This document shows positions 51,089 to 61,297 of a DNA stretch of 64,000 nucleotides, piece by piece. A program made the position numbers and the translations under genes. Source of the DNA: Paenibacillus sp. FSL K6-1330 (GTDB taxonomy: Bacteria; Bacillota; Bacilli; Paenibacillales; Paenibacillaceae); the NCBI RefSeq assembly GCF_037976825.1, contig NZ_CP150269.1, positions 2,059,501 through 2,123,500 on the forward strand, written 5' to 3'. The notes under the pieces are model-generated. The model worked only from the letters and a program-made list of their open reading frames with translations, had not been told where the DNA came from and searched no databases. Every line of letters starts with the position of its first letter. Positions within the stretch are counted from its first letter, which is position 1.

Positions 51089-52200
51089 GAGCGGGACATG
51101 TCCCAAGGGGAAACCTCGAATTCTTCGCTCGGCAGCCGGATCCACTGCTTCAGATATCCCTGGGTAAGCAGTTCCTTGATGAGAATCAGAAGGATAGGAG
51201 CCAGAATCAAACCGGCAACTCCAAAAATGGACAGCGAGATCATCATAAAGGACAACATCAGAAATGCTGAGGATACGCCGATCGAGTTTCCTGTAATTTT
51301 TGGTTCAAGCAGCTGTCTGGAAATGACAACTACGGCAAGCAGTACGATCAAGCCAATGGCAAGCCCAGTGTTGCCGACGATGAACAAATAGGTAATCCAC
51401 GGAATAAGAATAACGGGAACACCGAGCAGCGGCAGTACATCGAACACAGCGCAGATGAGCGCAACGGACAGGGAATTTCCCGTACCTAAGATCAGAAGTC
51501 CTATGTATACAATGACAAAGGTAATGCTGACCAGCTTCATCTGAGCTTTTAAATACGAGCCAATCGCCTTGAATACATTTTCTTTGAGGAAAAGAAAAGC
51601 CATCTTGAGGGTCTTCGGCGTCTTGTCTTTGGCGATTCTCCGCCAGCTGCCGATCTCAATGCTCAGGAAGAAAGCAAGGATGATCGCAACCCCGAAATTC
51701 GCGATGAACGAGGAGAACGACCCCATAAACCCAATGACATAATGGAAGAACGATTCGGCAGCACCCTGGGCAAAAGTGGTGATGTCCTGGAAATAACCGT
51801 TCAGACGGTCTGTCAGATCGGGTGGCAGCGCGTCGAGCTTGGTTTGGAGGAAATTCAGGCTCTCTGAAAAATGTCTCTGGATCGTTTTGGTGTAACCTGG
51901 CAAATTATCCTGCAAGTTCATGAACTGCGATACGATTAGCGCTCCAGCTCCGAACAGGATGCCTAGGATGACCAGCAGGAAGAGCAGAACGGATATCGCG
52001 GCGGCAAATGGTTTTGGCAGTCCCCTGCGGTGCAAGAATTTGGAGAAAGGCTCGATAATCAGGAAAACGAGGAAAGATAAAAACACCGGAGCCGCAATTT
52101 GGTACAGCTTGCTGAATATGAACATGATCAGGTAAACCGTAAGCACGATTAAACCTATATCGAAGGCGGTTCTCCAATATTTTTTATACAAGGGAAGCAT
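51037..52200 (-). CDS. AI-2E family transporter, second paralogue
   Basis: The 387-residue membrane protein has about eight hydrophobic segments and the AI-2E family core (DVLPLLGVPVILIPW, about 255-270). The N-terminal region shows two close segments (about 14-55), and the C-terminal tail is hydrophilic (SEEFEVSPWDMSRSY). It resembles the family member at 37302 but is clearly a different paralogue. It converges with the PBP gene, sharing 52 nt at the 3' ends. Substrate unknown. Confidence 0.87.
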   Translation of the reverse strand: MLPLYKKYWRTAFDIGLIVLTVYLIMFIFSKLYQIAAPVFLSFLVFLIIEPFSKFLHRRGLPKPFAAAISVLLFLLVILGILFGAGALIVSQFMNLQDNLPGYTKTIQRHFSESLNFLQTKLDALPPDLTDRLNGYFQDITTFAQGAAESFFHYVIGFMGSFSSFIANFGVAIILAFFLSIEIGSWRRIAKDKTPKTLKMAFLFLKENVFKAIGSYLKAQMKLVSITFVIVYIGLLILGTGNSLSVALICAVFDVLPLLGVPVILIPWITYLFIVGNTGLAIGLIVLLAVVVISRQLLEPKITGNSIGVSSAFLMLSFMMISLSIFGVAGLILAPILLILIKELLTQGYLKQWIRLPSEEFEVSPWDMSRSYAEPEADSTEAKKSET

Positions 52201-52342
52201 AGTGGGATATCGGCTCCTTTATACTATATTAATTGATATCATTGTACACGATTTATGAAAAAAAAGCCTATTTCTTTAAGTGCTATGCTAAAATAATAAT
52301 AGTGGCTTCTTTAGAAAAAGAAATAAAAAGCGGGGAGTTAGC

Positions 52343-53725
52343 ATGCAAACATTACTGCTATGGTTGTTTTACCTTTCATCTTTTTATGCATTTATTCCCG
52401 GCATCTTGACCCGGATATTTGGATTCCGAGTATTTCGCAGGGGAACAGGCTCGAACGACTTCGCCTTAACCTTTGATGATGGTCCTGATCCCGTCTATAC
52501 ACCAAGACTGCTGGATCTCTTGAAGCAGCATAATATGAAGGCGACGTTTTTCCTGGTGGGTTCTCATGCCGAGAAGCATCCAGAAGTTGTAAAACGCATT
52601 CATAGTGAAGGTCATCTGATCGGGATTCATAACTATGTTCACAAGAGCAATTGGTTCATGCGGCCGGTCACCGTCCGTAATCAGGTCAAGCGCACGGATG
52701 ATATTATTTATTCCATCACCGGTGAGCGCTCGAGTTATTACAGACCGCCGTGGGGAATCGTGAATTTATTCGATTTTGCCAAGAATACCGGCTGCCGCAT
52801 TATCCTATGGTCGTCGATGTTTAATGATTGGCGGAGCAAGATTGGCGCTGACAAGCTGACTCAGCGAATGCTTGCCAAGCTTAACGGTGGCGAGGTTATG
52901 CTCCTTCATGACTGCGGCACGACTGTGGGGGCGAACCCCGATGCACCGGAGCAAATGCTGATCGCATTGGAACGTGTTCTGAAAGTCGCAGAGCAGAAGG
53001 GAATGAGCAGCGTCCGAATCGACGACATGATAGCGAAGGAAAGCAAAGTGAAAGCGAAGAAGCTGTCTCCTCTCAAGCGTATGATCGTCTCGTTGTGGCT
53101 TCTCTGGGAAAAAGGATTTCATGCGGTGTTTGCGCTCGAAACGGTTACTCCGGCAGATCCGATGCTGCATTTCCGGAAGCGTGCTTTTACCGGTAAGACG
53201 GTCGTGATGGAAGATGGCAGCCGACTTGAAAAGGGAGACCGGGTGCTAGAACTTCATTTTGATAACAAAAAATTGTTTGAGATCGGCAGCCGCTCCCGTT
53301 CGGAAGTACAGCTCGCCATCAAAATGATTCGTGCCGTGCAAAAAGACCTGCCTTCTCTGGCTAATATGGTGCTGGAACGGCCTGAGTACAAGGATATCAA
53401 GGGTTTGTATGCTGTTACCATGATTTCACGGGGACCGGAGCAATTCGGATTTCATGTCATGGATTTACCGCGGGGACTGTTTGCAAGCTCGTCCAGACTG
53501 TATCTGAAACTGCTGCTTAGCGTCATTCATCCGAAAGGGCAGGCCCGTCTTAAAGAGGGCAGTCAGATCATGGAGCCGAGAATGCTCATGATGCCGGTGG
53601 ATGTACTGATTGGCCGTTATGCTGAGAAGAAGAATCAGGCCCAGCCTCCATCCGAGGAGCAGCAGGAAATACAACAAGAACATGTGGGTGACATGGCCGT
53701 TGCCAGTGCATCGCAGGGTATGTAA
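52343..53725 (+). CDS. Polysaccharide deacetylase (NodB domain) with C-terminal extension
   Basis: The 460-residue protein has an N-terminal membrane segment (about 1-20), then a NodB deacetylase domain at about 40-230: TFDDGPD supplies the aspartates, NYVHKSN has the histidines, RPPWG and LLHDCG complete the site. The last 200 residues (about 270-440) form an extra mixed alpha/beta domain without a known name, as in the YkoP group of Bacillus. The substrate is presumably N-acetylated cell-wall or teichoic glycan. ATG 52343 follows GGGGAG. Confidence 0.87.
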   Translation: MQTLLLWLFYLSSFYAFIPGILTRIFGFRVFRRGTGSNDFALTFDDGPDPVYTPRLLDLLKQHNMKATFFLVGSHAEKHPEVVKRIHSEGHLIGIHNYVHKSNWFMRPVTVRNQVKRTDDIIYSITGERSSYYRPPWGIVNLFDFAKNTGCRIILWSSMFNDWRSKIGADKLTQRMLAKLNGGEVMLLHDCGTTVGANPDAPEQMLIALERVLKVAEQKGMSSVRIDDMIAKESKVKAKKLSPLKRMIVSLWLLWEKGFHAVFALETVTPADPMLHFRKRAFTGKTVVMEDGSRLEKGDRVLELHFDNKKLFEIGSRSRSEVQLAIKMIRAVQKDLPSLANMVLERPEYKDIKGLYAVTMISRGPEQFGFHVMDLPRGLFASSSRLYLKLLLSVIHPKGQARLKEGSQIMEPRMLMMPVDVLIGRYAEKKNQAQPPSEEQQEIQQEHVGDMAVASASQGM

Positions 53726-53791
53726 TTCATCGAACCGATTGTTTACTGTCATTATGTATGGATCATCTCTCAGATGGAATTTGGATATAAA

Positions 53792-53842
53792 AAAGGGGTT
53801 ATCGCTGCAGGCTTACCAATGCCTGCGAGGGATAACCCCTTT
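53792..53842. terminator. Bidirectional terminator
   Basis: AAAGGGGTTATC pairs with GATAACCCCTTT, and an inner GCAGGC/GCCTGC pair extends the stem. It lies between convergent genes and has A/T tracts on both sides. Confidence 0.9.
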
Positions 53843-53853
53843 CTTTGTTTGAA

Positions 53854-55542
53854 TTAGATTTTCAATACGCCGCCTGAGCTGGCGTTCGTAACAAGCTTCG
53901 AGTAACGAGCGAGATAACCAGTCTTCACTTTCGGTTCGAAGTCAACCCATTTGCTGCGGCGTACAGCCATTTCCTCATCGGAAACGCCCAGCAATTGAAT
54001 CGTCCGGTTATTCAGGTCAAGCTCGATGATATCTCCGTCTTCAACGAAAGCGATAGGTCCGCCTTCTGCCGCTTCCGGCGAGATATGTCCGATACTGATA
54101 CCGCGGGATGCGCCGGAGAAGCGTCCGTCTGTGATCAGACCGACTTTGGCCCCAAGCCCCATACCTGCGATCTGTGAAGTCGGCGCCAGCATTTCTGGCA
54201 TACCAGGTCCGCCCTTCGGCCCTTCATAACGAATGACAACCACATGGCCTTCTTTAACCTTGCCGTTGGCAATGCCGCTAAGCGCTTCATCTTGCGAGTT
54301 AAAGCAGATGGCAGGTCCTTTATGGTATCCTCCAACCGATGGATCAACGGCACCGACTTTGATGATCGAACCTTCAGGAGCCAGATTACCATACAGTACG
54401 GCGAGACCACCGCGCTCGGAATATGGGGAATCGATCGGATGGATAACGTTCTGATCCTGAATTTCGCAGCCCTCTACGTTCTCGGCTAGCGTCTTGCCTG
54501 TTACGGTGATGCGATCCCCGTGCAATGCGCCAGGCTTCTTAAGAAGCTCGTGCAGAACCGCGCTTACGCCGCCTGCCAAATGCACATCCTCGATAAAGTA
54601 ATCCGAAGCTGGAGCCAGCTTGGAGATGTGAGGAACGCGGTCAGCAACTTCGTTGATTCGCTCCAGCGGGTAATCGAGACCGGCTTCTTGAGCGAGAGCC
54701 AATGTATGAAGCACCGTGTTGGTGGAGCCGCCCATGGCCATATCGAGTGCAAACGCGTTGTCGATGGCTTCTACGGTTACGATATCACGCGGCTTGAGGT
54801 CCATTTTTACGAGCTCCATCAATTGTTTGGCTGATTGTTTAACGAATTCTTTACGCTCTTCGGCAATGGCAAGAATGGTGCCGTTGCCTGGCAGAGCCAG
54901 ACCCAGCGCTTCGGCGAGACAGTTCATGGAATTGGCGGTGAACATGCCGGAACAGGATCCGCAGGTTGGACAACCGAATTGTTCCAATTCGAGGAGCTCA
55001 TCATCATTGATTTTGCCAACCTGGTGAGCGCCGACGCCTTCAAATACGGAGGTCAGTGACAATTTACGGCCTTTGCTGTCCACGCCGGCTTTCATCGGTC
55101 CGCCGCTGACAAACACCGTTGGGATGTTGACTCGCAGGGCACCCATCAGCATGCCTGGCGTGATTTTGTCACAGTTCGGAATACATACCATACCATCGAA
55201 CCAGTGAGCGGATACGACAGTTTCCAGGGAGTCGGCTATGATCTCGCGGCTTGGCAGCGAGTAGCGCATGCCGATATGTCCCATGGCAATTCCGTCATCC
55301 ACGCCGATGGTGTTAAATTCGAACGGAACGCCGCCGGCTTCACGGATCGCTTCCTTCACGATTTTACCGAATTCCTGAAGATGCACATGACCCGGAACGA
55401 TGTCGATGTAAGAGTTACATACGGCGATGAACGGTTTGCCGAAATCTTCTTCCTTAACGCCTGCTGCACGCAGAAGGCTGCGGTGCGGCGCGCGGTCGAA
55501 GCCTTTTTTGATCATGTCTGAACGCATTTTTTTGGTTGTCAT
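53854..55542 (-). CDS. ilvD: Dihydroxy-acid dehydratase
   Basis: This Fe-S enzyme makes the keto acids of valine, isoleucine and leucine. The 562-residue protein has the conserved cysteines in CNSYIDI (about 50), PNCDKIT (about 122) and [12 protein letters not shown] (about 190-201), which bind the cluster. Length and motifs are normal. GGGGGGAAA lies before the ATG on the minus strand. No T-box or leader peptide is obvious upstream. It stands alone, without other ilv genes. Confidence 0.96.
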   Translation of the reverse strand: MTTKKMRSDMIKKGFDRAPHRSLLRAAGVKEEDFGKPFIAVCNSYIDIVPGHVHLQEFGKIVKEAIREAGGVPFEFNTIGVDDGIAMGHIGMRYSLPSREIIADSLETVVSAHWFDGMVCIPNCDKITPGMLMGALRVNIPTVFVSGGPMKAGVDSKGRKLSLTSVFEGVGAHQVGKINDDELLELEQFGCPTCGSCSGMFTANSMNCLAEALGLALPGNGTILAIAEERKEFVKQSAKQLMELVKMDLKPRDIVTVEAIDNAFALDMAMGGSTNTVLHTLALAQEAGLDYPLERINEVADRVPHISKLAPASDYFIEDVHLAGGVSAVLHELLKKPGALHGDRITVTGKTLAENVEGCEIQDQNVIHPIDSPYSERGGLAVLYGNLAPEGSIIKVGAVDPSVGGYHKGPAICFNSQDEALSGIANGKVKEGHVVVIRYEGPKGGPGMPEMLAPTSQIAGMGLGAKVGLITDGRFSGASRGISIGHISPEAAEGGPIAFVEDGDIIELDLNNRTIQLLGVSDEEMAVRRSKWVDFEPKVKTGYLARYSKLVTNASSGGVLKI

Positions 55543-55723
55543 GATGTCGATTTCCCCCCAGATCTATTATAAAATTGTTACGCTTTAGCGCGGTCTTCCG
55601 GCAAAGCAGCCGGGTACCTGTAAACAGCGAATAGGTTTTAAATGAGTCTATCACAAAAAGGTAGGTTTTTCTACATGATATTAATTAGGAAGCGATGGAA
55701 AGAGGCCTGTTGTGATGGCATGC

Positions 55724-55757
55724 AAAGAGCCTGTTCCCATAGGGTGGGCACAGGCTC
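55724..55757 (-). terminator. Hairpin after KGG-repeat gene
   Basis: GAGCCTGT (55727-55734) pairs with ACAGGCTC (55750-55757), with a short T tract on the minus-strand side. It would end the KGG-repeat transcript. Confidence 0.7.
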
Positions 55758-55774
55758 CTATTTGAGTGATGGTA

Positions 55775-56020
55775 CTATTTCTTGCCGCCTTTGCGGCCAA
55801 TTTCCTGATAGAATTCACGATTATGATTCCGCGAGGTGGCTTCGCCGCCCTTTTGACCGATTTCCTGGTAAAACTCGCGGCTATGGTTCTTGGACGTCGC
55901 TTTGCCGCCTTTTTTGCCGATTTCCTGGTAGAATTCGCGGCTATGCTTTTTAGCGGTCGCTTCGCCGCCAAGACGTCCTGCTTCTTCGCGGGTCATCTTT
56001 CGATTGCTGCTTGTTGCCAT
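55775..56020 (-). CDS. KGG-repeat (Em-like/GsiB) stress protein
   Basis: The 81-residue hydrophilic protein consists of an N-terminal lead (REEAGRLGG) and three repeats of 20 residues with REFYQEIGKKGG-type ends. It belongs to the KGG-motif group including B. subtilis GsiB, which are induced by starvation and other stress and resemble plant Em proteins. ATG 56020 behind AAAGGAGTG is chosen; a GTG three bases upstream is also possible. Small, lysine/glutamate rich and probably disordered. Confidence 0.88.
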   Translation of the reverse strand: MATSSNRKMTREEAGRLGGEATAKKHSREFYQEIGKKGGKATSKNHSREFYQEIGQKGGEATSRNHNREFYQEIGRKGGKK

Positions 56021-56229
56021 CACAAATCACTCCTTTACCGTCGTATTTGCTATGCGTATATGTTACTTACCACGGCTCATTTGTCATGAATCAAAACATT
56101 CGACTAAAGATTGGAAAATCCCCATTTCGGATCGATTTCTGAGTCCCAGCGTTAATTCCGTTTAAATCAGAGTTTATTTCATGGTTTAATAAGAGTATGA
56201 TCAAGAATAGGATAGGGAGGTTTTTTACA

Positions 56230-56997
56230 TTGCCGTTTGTTCAAGTGAAGGGACGAACCGTTCCCTGCAAAGGGATTTTGTTTGATAAAGACGGAACGCT
56301 GCTCCATTTTATGGCGCTGTGGGGAGGGTGGACCGATTATGTGCTCAAGTTCATGGAGGAACGGCTGGAATTAATGGGAGCCGGCTTCACGCTGCCGAAA
56401 GAGCAGGTGCTGGGCACAAAGCATGATGCAAGCGGGCGCGTGTCGGGTTACGATCTTCAGGGTCCGCTCGCCATGGGCACCGTGGAGGAGACAAACGGGC
56501 TATTGGCTTGGCAGCTGTACGCTGCAGGAATGCCCTGGAACGAAGCGATTATGCAGGTCCATCAAATTACGAAAAACGCCATGTATGAAGTTCGTCAGCA
56601 GAAGCCGGCATTCCCGATGCCGGGGCTGGAGAATTTTCTGAAGAAGTGCAGCTTGGCTTCCGTGAAGATGGCCTTGGTTACTTCGGATGAAACCTCAAAT
56701 GCCAAGGAACAGCTGGAGTGGATGGGGCTTCACGCTTCCTTTACGGCCATTTTGGGAAGAGATCAGGTTCGAAACGGCAAGCCGCACCCTGAAATGACGG
56801 AGACCGCATGCCGCCTGCTTGGGATTATGCCCGAGGAAGCGGTGGTGATCGGTGACAGCAATGCGGATATGCAAATGGCGAAGCAAGCAGGCGCCGCTCT
56901 GGCTGTGGGTTTATTGACAGATGAGGGGGAGCCTGTACATCTGACAGATGCCGATGTTATCATATCCGATTATAATGAATTAGACGTGCACAGGTAG
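56230..56997 (+). CDS. HAD-superfamily hydrolase (phosphatase)
   Basis: The 255-residue protein has the HAD motif LFDKDGTLL with the catalytic aspartate near residue 18, a helical cap (about 30-110), a K near GKPHPE and the C-terminal IGDSNADMQMA motif. These match phosphoglycolate-phosphatase-like enzymes; the substrate is not identified. TTG 56230 is chosen because AGGGAGG lies 9 nt upstream; ATG 56197 would add 11 residues without a good ribosome binding site. Confidence 0.85.
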   Translation: MPFVQVKGRTVPCKGILFDKDGTLLHFMALWGGWTDYVLKFMEERLELMGAGFTLPKEQVLGTKHDASGRVSGYDLQGPLAMGTVEETNGLLAWQLYAAGMPWNEAIMQVHQITKNAMYEVRQQKPAFPMPGLENFLKKCSLASVKMALVTSDETSNAKEQLEWMGLHASFTAILGRDQVRNGKPHPEMTETACRLLGIMPEEAVVIGDSNADMQMAKQAGAALAVGLLTDEGEPVHLTDADVIISDYNELDVHR

Positions 56998-57034
56998 ACG
57001 TGTTATTTTAAGGGCTGTACGGAGGTGTAAAAGA

Positions 57035-57787
57035 GTGGAGAACAGGGAAAAGATCGAGCAGTTGGCAACATGGATCGAAGCGAGCGACTACATTGTTTTT
57101 TTCGGGGGAGCCGGTACCTCCACGGAGAGCGGGATTCCTGACTTCCGTTCGGCAGCCGGACTATACCAGAGCGAGCACCAATCTCCGTATCCGCCGGAGG
57201 TCATGCTCAGCCACACTTTTTTTATGAAGCATCCGGAAGTGTTTTACGACTTTTACCGGAGCAAGATGCTTCACCCGCATGCGCAGCCGAACGGCTGTCA
57301 CCGGCTATTGTCGAGACTGGAGCATGACGGTAAGCTGAAGGCGGTGGTCACGCAAAATATCGACGGTTTACATCAGACCGCTGGATGTTCTGAGGTGTTG
57401 GAGCTTCATGGCTCTGTGCACCGCAATTATTGCATGGATTGCTCCCGGTTCTACAGCCTGCAGGATATTCTGGACATCAAGGAAATTGTCCCGCGCTGCA
57501 AGGATTGCGGAGGACTGGTGCGTCCGGATGTCGTGCTGTATGAAGAGGAATTGGACCAAAACATCATCATGCGCTCGATCCAGGAAATATCGACGGCGGA
57601 TTTGTTGATTATAGGCGGGACTTCCCTGACAGTACATCCCGCTGCGAGTTTGATATCCTATTTTCATGGGAGCAAGGTGGCTTTGCTGAATGCAGACCCA
57701 ACCCCTTACGATCACCGGGCAGGCCTCTTGATTGCGGATCGGATCGGTCAGGTCATGACGCAGGTGGATAAGCTGATCAGCACGTAA
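57035..57787 (+). CDS. NAD-dependent protein deacylase, sirtuin (SIR2)
   Basis: The 250-residue protein has the sirtuin NAD pocket GAGTSTESGIPDFRS (about 22-36), the catalytic histidine in LELHGSVH (about 128), a zinc ribbon with CMDC and CKDC, and VVTQNIDGLH. All are intact. The start is GTG 57035 behind GGAGGTG. It removes acyl groups from protein lysines using NAD. It lies 37 nt after the HAD gene, so they may be co-transcribed. Confidence 0.94.
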   Translation: MENREKIEQLATWIEASDYIVFFGGAGTSTESGIPDFRSAAGLYQSEHQSPYPPEVMLSHTFFMKHPEVFYDFYRSKMLHPHAQPNGCHRLLSRLEHDGKLKAVVTQNIDGLHQTAGCSEVLELHGSVHRNYCMDCSRFYSLQDILDIKEIVPRCKDCGGLVRPDVVLYEEELDQNIIMRSIQEISTADLLIIGGTSLTVHPAASLISYFHGSKVALLNADPTPYDHRAGLLIADRIGQVMTQVDKLIST

Positions 57788-57822
57788 CGGCGACAGAGGC
57801 GGCGTGCTGCTGCACCTATAAC

Positions 57823-57865
57823 TGTAATCGTTTTCTTGTCAAAGGACGACCAAACACGATAAGAT
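57823..57865 (+). promoter_or_regulatory. Promoter with cre-like site before aldo/keto reductase
   Basis: TTGTCA (57836-57841) and TAAGAT (57860-57865) are 18 nt apart. TGTAATCGTTTTCT (57823-57836) resembles a catabolite-control cre box and touches the -35. Glucose-dependent control is plausible but untested. Confidence 0.5.
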
Positions 57866-57910
57866 GGAATTTAGCAATGGACCTATCACTTAGAGAGGCA
57901 GGGATTGTAA

Positions 57911-58927
57911 GTGACCTATGTGGCTAGCGAAGACCGCTATGAAGGAATGAAGTATAACCGCGTGGGGCGATCTGGATTGAAACTTCCGGCGATCTCCCTT
58001 GGATTATGGCATAATTTCGGTGGTGTCGACACGTATGAAAACGGGCGTAATATGATTACGCGCTCCTTCGATCTGGGCATAACCCACTTCGATCTGGCGA
58101 ACAATTACGGACCGCCTGCAGGCTCTGCCGAAGAGACGTTCGGTAAAGTTCTCTCAAGAGATCTTAAGGCTTACCGTGATGAAATCGTCATTTCGTCCAA
58201 AGCGGGCTACTATATGTGGCCTGGACCTTATGGTGACTTTGGATCGCGTAAATATCTGGTAGCAAGTCTCGATCAGAGCTTGAAACGAATGGGTCTGGAC
58301 TATGTCGATATTTTCTATCATCATCGGATGGATCCAAAAACGCCGCTTGAGGAAACCATGGTAGCGCTAGATCATCTTGTTCGTTCAGGCAAGGCGCTTT
58401 ATGTTGGAGTCTCCAATTATTCGCCAGAGAAGACGCGGGAAGCGATATCGATTCTGAAAAGCCTGGGAACTCCGCTGCTCATCCATCAGCCAAGCTACTC
58501 CATGCTGGACCGTTGGGTGGAGAATGGACTGCTCGATGTCCTGGAAGAGAACGGGGTCGGAAGCATCGCCTTCACTCCGCTTGCTCAAGGACTATTGACC
58601 AACAAATATTTGAACGGCGTGCCTGGCGATTCACGCGCCGCAAGCGCATCCGTATTCTTGAACGAGAGCAATATCACGCCTGAAGCGCTGCGCAAGATCA
58701 GAGCTTTGAACCAAATCGCTCAAGCGCGGAATCAGAGTCTCGCCCAATTTGCTCTCGCCTGGGTCCTCCGCGGCGGCCGGGTGACATCTGCCCTGATCGG
58801 GGCAAGCAAGGTGAGCCAGATCGAAGACAATGTAGCTGCCTTGAACAACCTGGAGTTCTCGAAGGAAGAGCTGGATCGCATTGAAGCGATTCTGAAAACG
58901 GAAAACACCTCTTCCGCAGAAGGATGA
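57911..58927 (+). CDS. Aldo/keto reductase (YghZ/glyceraldehyde 3-phosphate reductase-like)
   Basis: The 338-residue TIM-barrel oxidoreductase resembles E. coli YghZ/Gpr. It has the catalytic Tyr in LANNYGPP (about 72) and Lys in ISSKAGYY, the NADP-binding C-terminal segment ALIGASKVSQIEDNV and a GLWHNFGG start. It reduces small aldehydes with NADPH, possibly L-glyceraldehyde 3-phosphate; substrate is inferred by family. GTG 57911 is the start, with GAGAGGCAGGG upstream. It is a single transcription unit with its own promoter and terminator. Confidence 0.9.
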   Translation: MTYVASEDRYEGMKYNRVGRSGLKLPAISLGLWHNFGGVDTYENGRNMITRSFDLGITHFDLANNYGPPAGSAEETFGKVLSRDLKAYRDEIVISSKAGYYMWPGPYGDFGSRKYLVASLDQSLKRMGLDYVDIFYHHRMDPKTPLEETMVALDHLVRSGKALYVGVSNYSPEKTREAISILKSLGTPLLIHQPSYSMLDRWVENGLLDVLEENGVGSIAFTPLAQGLLTNKYLNGVPGDSRAASASVFLNESNITPEALRKIRALNQIAQARNQSLAQFALAWVLRGGRVTSALIGASKVSQIEDNVAALNNLEFSKEELDRIEAILKTENTSSAEG

Positions 58928-58984
58928 TCATTTGCCACTAATGATTGCATGCCGAACATAACATAGATTCCAACATACATGAAT

Positions 58985-59029
58985 GGAGCGCCTCAGGATG
59001 ATTACGGACCTGACAGGCGCTCCTTTTTT
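58985..59029 (+). terminator. Terminator after aldo/keto reductase
   Basis: GGAGCGCCT (58985-58993) pairs perfectly with AGGCGCTCC (59015-59023), followed by six T. Confidence 0.88.
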
Positions 59030-59064
59030 CATTGAGACATATCGGACTGACGATATCATTAAAG

Positions 59065-59928
59065 TTAAGTTAATGCGGATGATGAGAGGATATCCTTGCG
59101 GTACCGCGTTGGGGATCGGCCGACAAGACGCTTGAACTGACGCGAGAAATAGAGTGGATCGGTGAGTCCAACGGATGCGGAAACCTGCTCGATGGACAAA
59201 TCGGGGCGTTCGCGCAGCAGCCGCTTGGATTGGTCGATTCTTAATTTAAGCAGATACGTAATCGGAGTCATGCCCGTTTCCTGCTTGAAGATGCGCGACA
59301 GGTATGCGCGGTTGTAACCTAGGCTAGCGCACATTTGTTCAATCGAGACGGGATGTGCGTACTGAGAAGCCATGTAATTGATCATCTGCTTCACCGTGCG
59401 CTGAACCTGCGGTTCTGCCAGCGTTAAACGGGACGGCCGGTCACTCCGATTCATGATCTCAGCCCAGATTAAATGCAAATAACCGATGGCGGCGATATGG
59501 GAGCTTTCTTCCCTGGATTGAAAATGGCTTTGAATAAGGGACACATAGCCGGGAATCGGGTTGTTCTCCATGAGATGGAGGACAGGCTTTTCGGGTGTGA
59601 GTCCCGAACGGGATACGCCTTCGCCGGCTTGCTCTCCATCAAAGGCAACCCACCGATAACGCCAGGGCTGGCTCGCATCGGATACATAACTGACAATCTG
59701 ACCGGGATGGATAAGGAAACAGTCACCGGGGCCGAGCTGATACCTGTCGGTTTCGGTTCGAAATACACCATGTCCCGACTCGATGATATGCAATAAGTAA
59801 TGATCGTATATTTTCGGCCCCAATGCATGCTCCGGCCGGGTCTGGCTCTCACCGGCGAATCGGACGTGGAGCGAACCGCTGCCTTGCTGGGCAGGATTGG
59901 AAGCAACAGAATAGGTTGGTTTCATCAT
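59065..59928 (-). CDS. AraC-family transcriptional regulator
   Basis: The 287-residue protein has an N-terminal cupin-like sensor (about 1-150) with HYLLHIIESGHGV, and a C-terminal AraC DNA-binding domain with two helix-turn-helix motifs (about 185-280): SIEQMCASLGYNRAYLSRIF and SIEQVSASVGLTDPLYFSRQF. It is divergent from the galactose operon with a 180-bp intergenic region, so it is likely its sugar-responsive activator; the effector is not shown. A pair of ATGs at 59923-59928 are both possible starts behind AAAGGAAAA. Confidence 0.92.
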   Translation of the reverse strand: MMKPTYSVASNPAQQGSGSLHVRFAGESQTRPEHALGPKIYDHYLLHIIESGHGVFRTETDRYQLGPGDCFLIHPGQIVSYVSDASQPWRYRWVAFDGEQAGEGVSRSGLTPEKPVLHLMENNPIPGYVSLIQSHFQSREESSHIAAIGYLHLIWAEIMNRSDRPSRLTLAEPQVQRTVKQMINYMASQYAHPVSIEQMCASLGYNRAYLSRIFKQETGMTPITYLLKLRIDQSKRLLRERPDLSIEQVSASVGLTDPLYFSRQFKRLVGRSPTRYRKDILSSSALT

Positions 59929-60111
59929 TCATTTTCCTTTACAATAAGTTTGGGAAAAAGAGGAACTACGGGGACATCGTTGATTTTATGAATTCATTGT
60001 ACCTCCAGAAGTCACATAAATCCATATGTAACGCACAAGATTTCATTATCGGTTAACGAGATTTCCATTATACTGAAGACAGTAAAACTACCATATGTAC
60101 AGGATGGAGTG

Positions 60112-61296
60112 ATGGCAGTGACGACGCAACAGCTTATGGAAAGATTTATGGACAAGCACGGTGAGAACCAGCATAAGGTTCGCATATTTAACGCACCCGG
60201 TCGCGTGAACCTGATCGGGGAGCATTTGGATTATAACGGAGGTTATGTGCTTCCGGCCGCCTTGGAGTTTGGCACCACCTTGATTATAAGGCCGCGCGAC
60301 GATAACAAGGTAAGCTTTTCATCCACGAATATCCCCTATGAACTAACGATCAGCCTGGATGATGATTATGGCCACAAAAGCGATCAATGGACGGATTATC
60401 CGGTCGGCGTCATAACGGAGCTAAATAAAATCGGCTGCAATCTTAGCAGCGGTTATGACCTGCTCTACCATGGAGATATCCCGAACGGCGCAGGCCTCTC
60501 GTCCTCGGCGTCCATCGAAGTGGTCACGGCTTACGCCTTCTTGAAGATGGAAGGCAAGGAGACGGATACGGTGGAGATTGCGAAGCTTTCGCAGCGGGTG
60601 GAGAACCTGTTCGTTGGCGTCAACTCCGGCATTATGGATCAATTCGCCGTAGCCAACGGCAAGCAGGATCATGCCATTCTGTTAATGTGCGATACGCTGG
60701 AGTATGAGCTGGTACCTTTCCGGACCGGAGCATACAAAATCGTGATATCGAATACCAACAAACGGCGCGGACTCGTCGATTCCAAATACAATGAACGCCG
60801 CAGCGAGTGCGACCGCGCTTTGGAAATTTTGCAGAAGGAGCTGCCGGCGTTATCGTATCTCGCTCAACTGAATCCGGATCAATTCGCAACCTTGCAGGAC
60901 AGCATCCGAGATGAAACCGTCCGAAGACGTGCCCAGCATGTTGTTGAGGAAAACCAGCGTGTGCATGATTCCGTGAAGGCTTTGAAGAACGGTGATCTGG
61001 AAGCATTCGGACAATATATGAACCAGTCCCACGACTCTTTGCGTTATCTGTACGAAGTAACGGGCGATGAGTTGGATGCGCTGGTGGAAGAAGCTCAGCG
61101 GATTCCAGGCACGCTGGGTTCCAGAATGACGGGAGCCGGTTTTGGAGGCTGTACGGTATCTCTCGTGCACGAGGATGCGGTGGAGCGTTTCATCACGGAA
61201 GTGGGGCAGCAGTACGAAGCCAGAATTGGACTGAAGCCGGATTTCTACGTATGCGGTGTAGGTCAAGGCGTGCATGAAGTGAAGGAGGGCGAATAA
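60112..61296 (+). CDS. galK: Galactokinase
   Basis: The enzyme phosphorylates galactose with ATP. The protein (about 394 residues) has the galactokinase signature GRVNLIGEHLDYNGG near residue 28, the GHMP motif GAGLSSSAS (about 124-132), the aspartate in VNSGIMDQF and the C-terminal GAGFGGC. The start could be GTG 60109, ATG 60112 or GTG 60118; ATG 60112 fits AGGA at 60101. It is first in the operon with galE and galT and is likely controlled by the divergent AraC-family gene. Confidence 0.96.
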   Translation: MAVTTQQLMERFMDKHGENQHKVRIFNAPGRVNLIGEHLDYNGGYVLPAALEFGTTLIIRPRDDNKVSFSSTNIPYELTISLDDDYGHKSDQWTDYPVGVITELNKIGCNLSSGYDLLYHGDIPNGAGLSSSASIEVVTAYAFLKMEGKETDTVEIAKLSQRVENLFVGVNSGIMDQFAVANGKQDHAILLMCDTLEYELVPFRTGAYKIVISNTNKRRGLVDSKYNERRSECDRALEILQKELPALSYLAQLNPDQFATLQDSIRDETVRRRAQHVVEENQRVHDSVKALKNGDLEAFGQYMNQSHDSLRYLYEVTGDELDALVEEAQRIPGTLGSRMTGAGFGGCTVSLVHEDAVERFITEVGQQYEARIGLKPDFYVCGVGQGVHEVKEGE

Positions 61297-61297
61297 T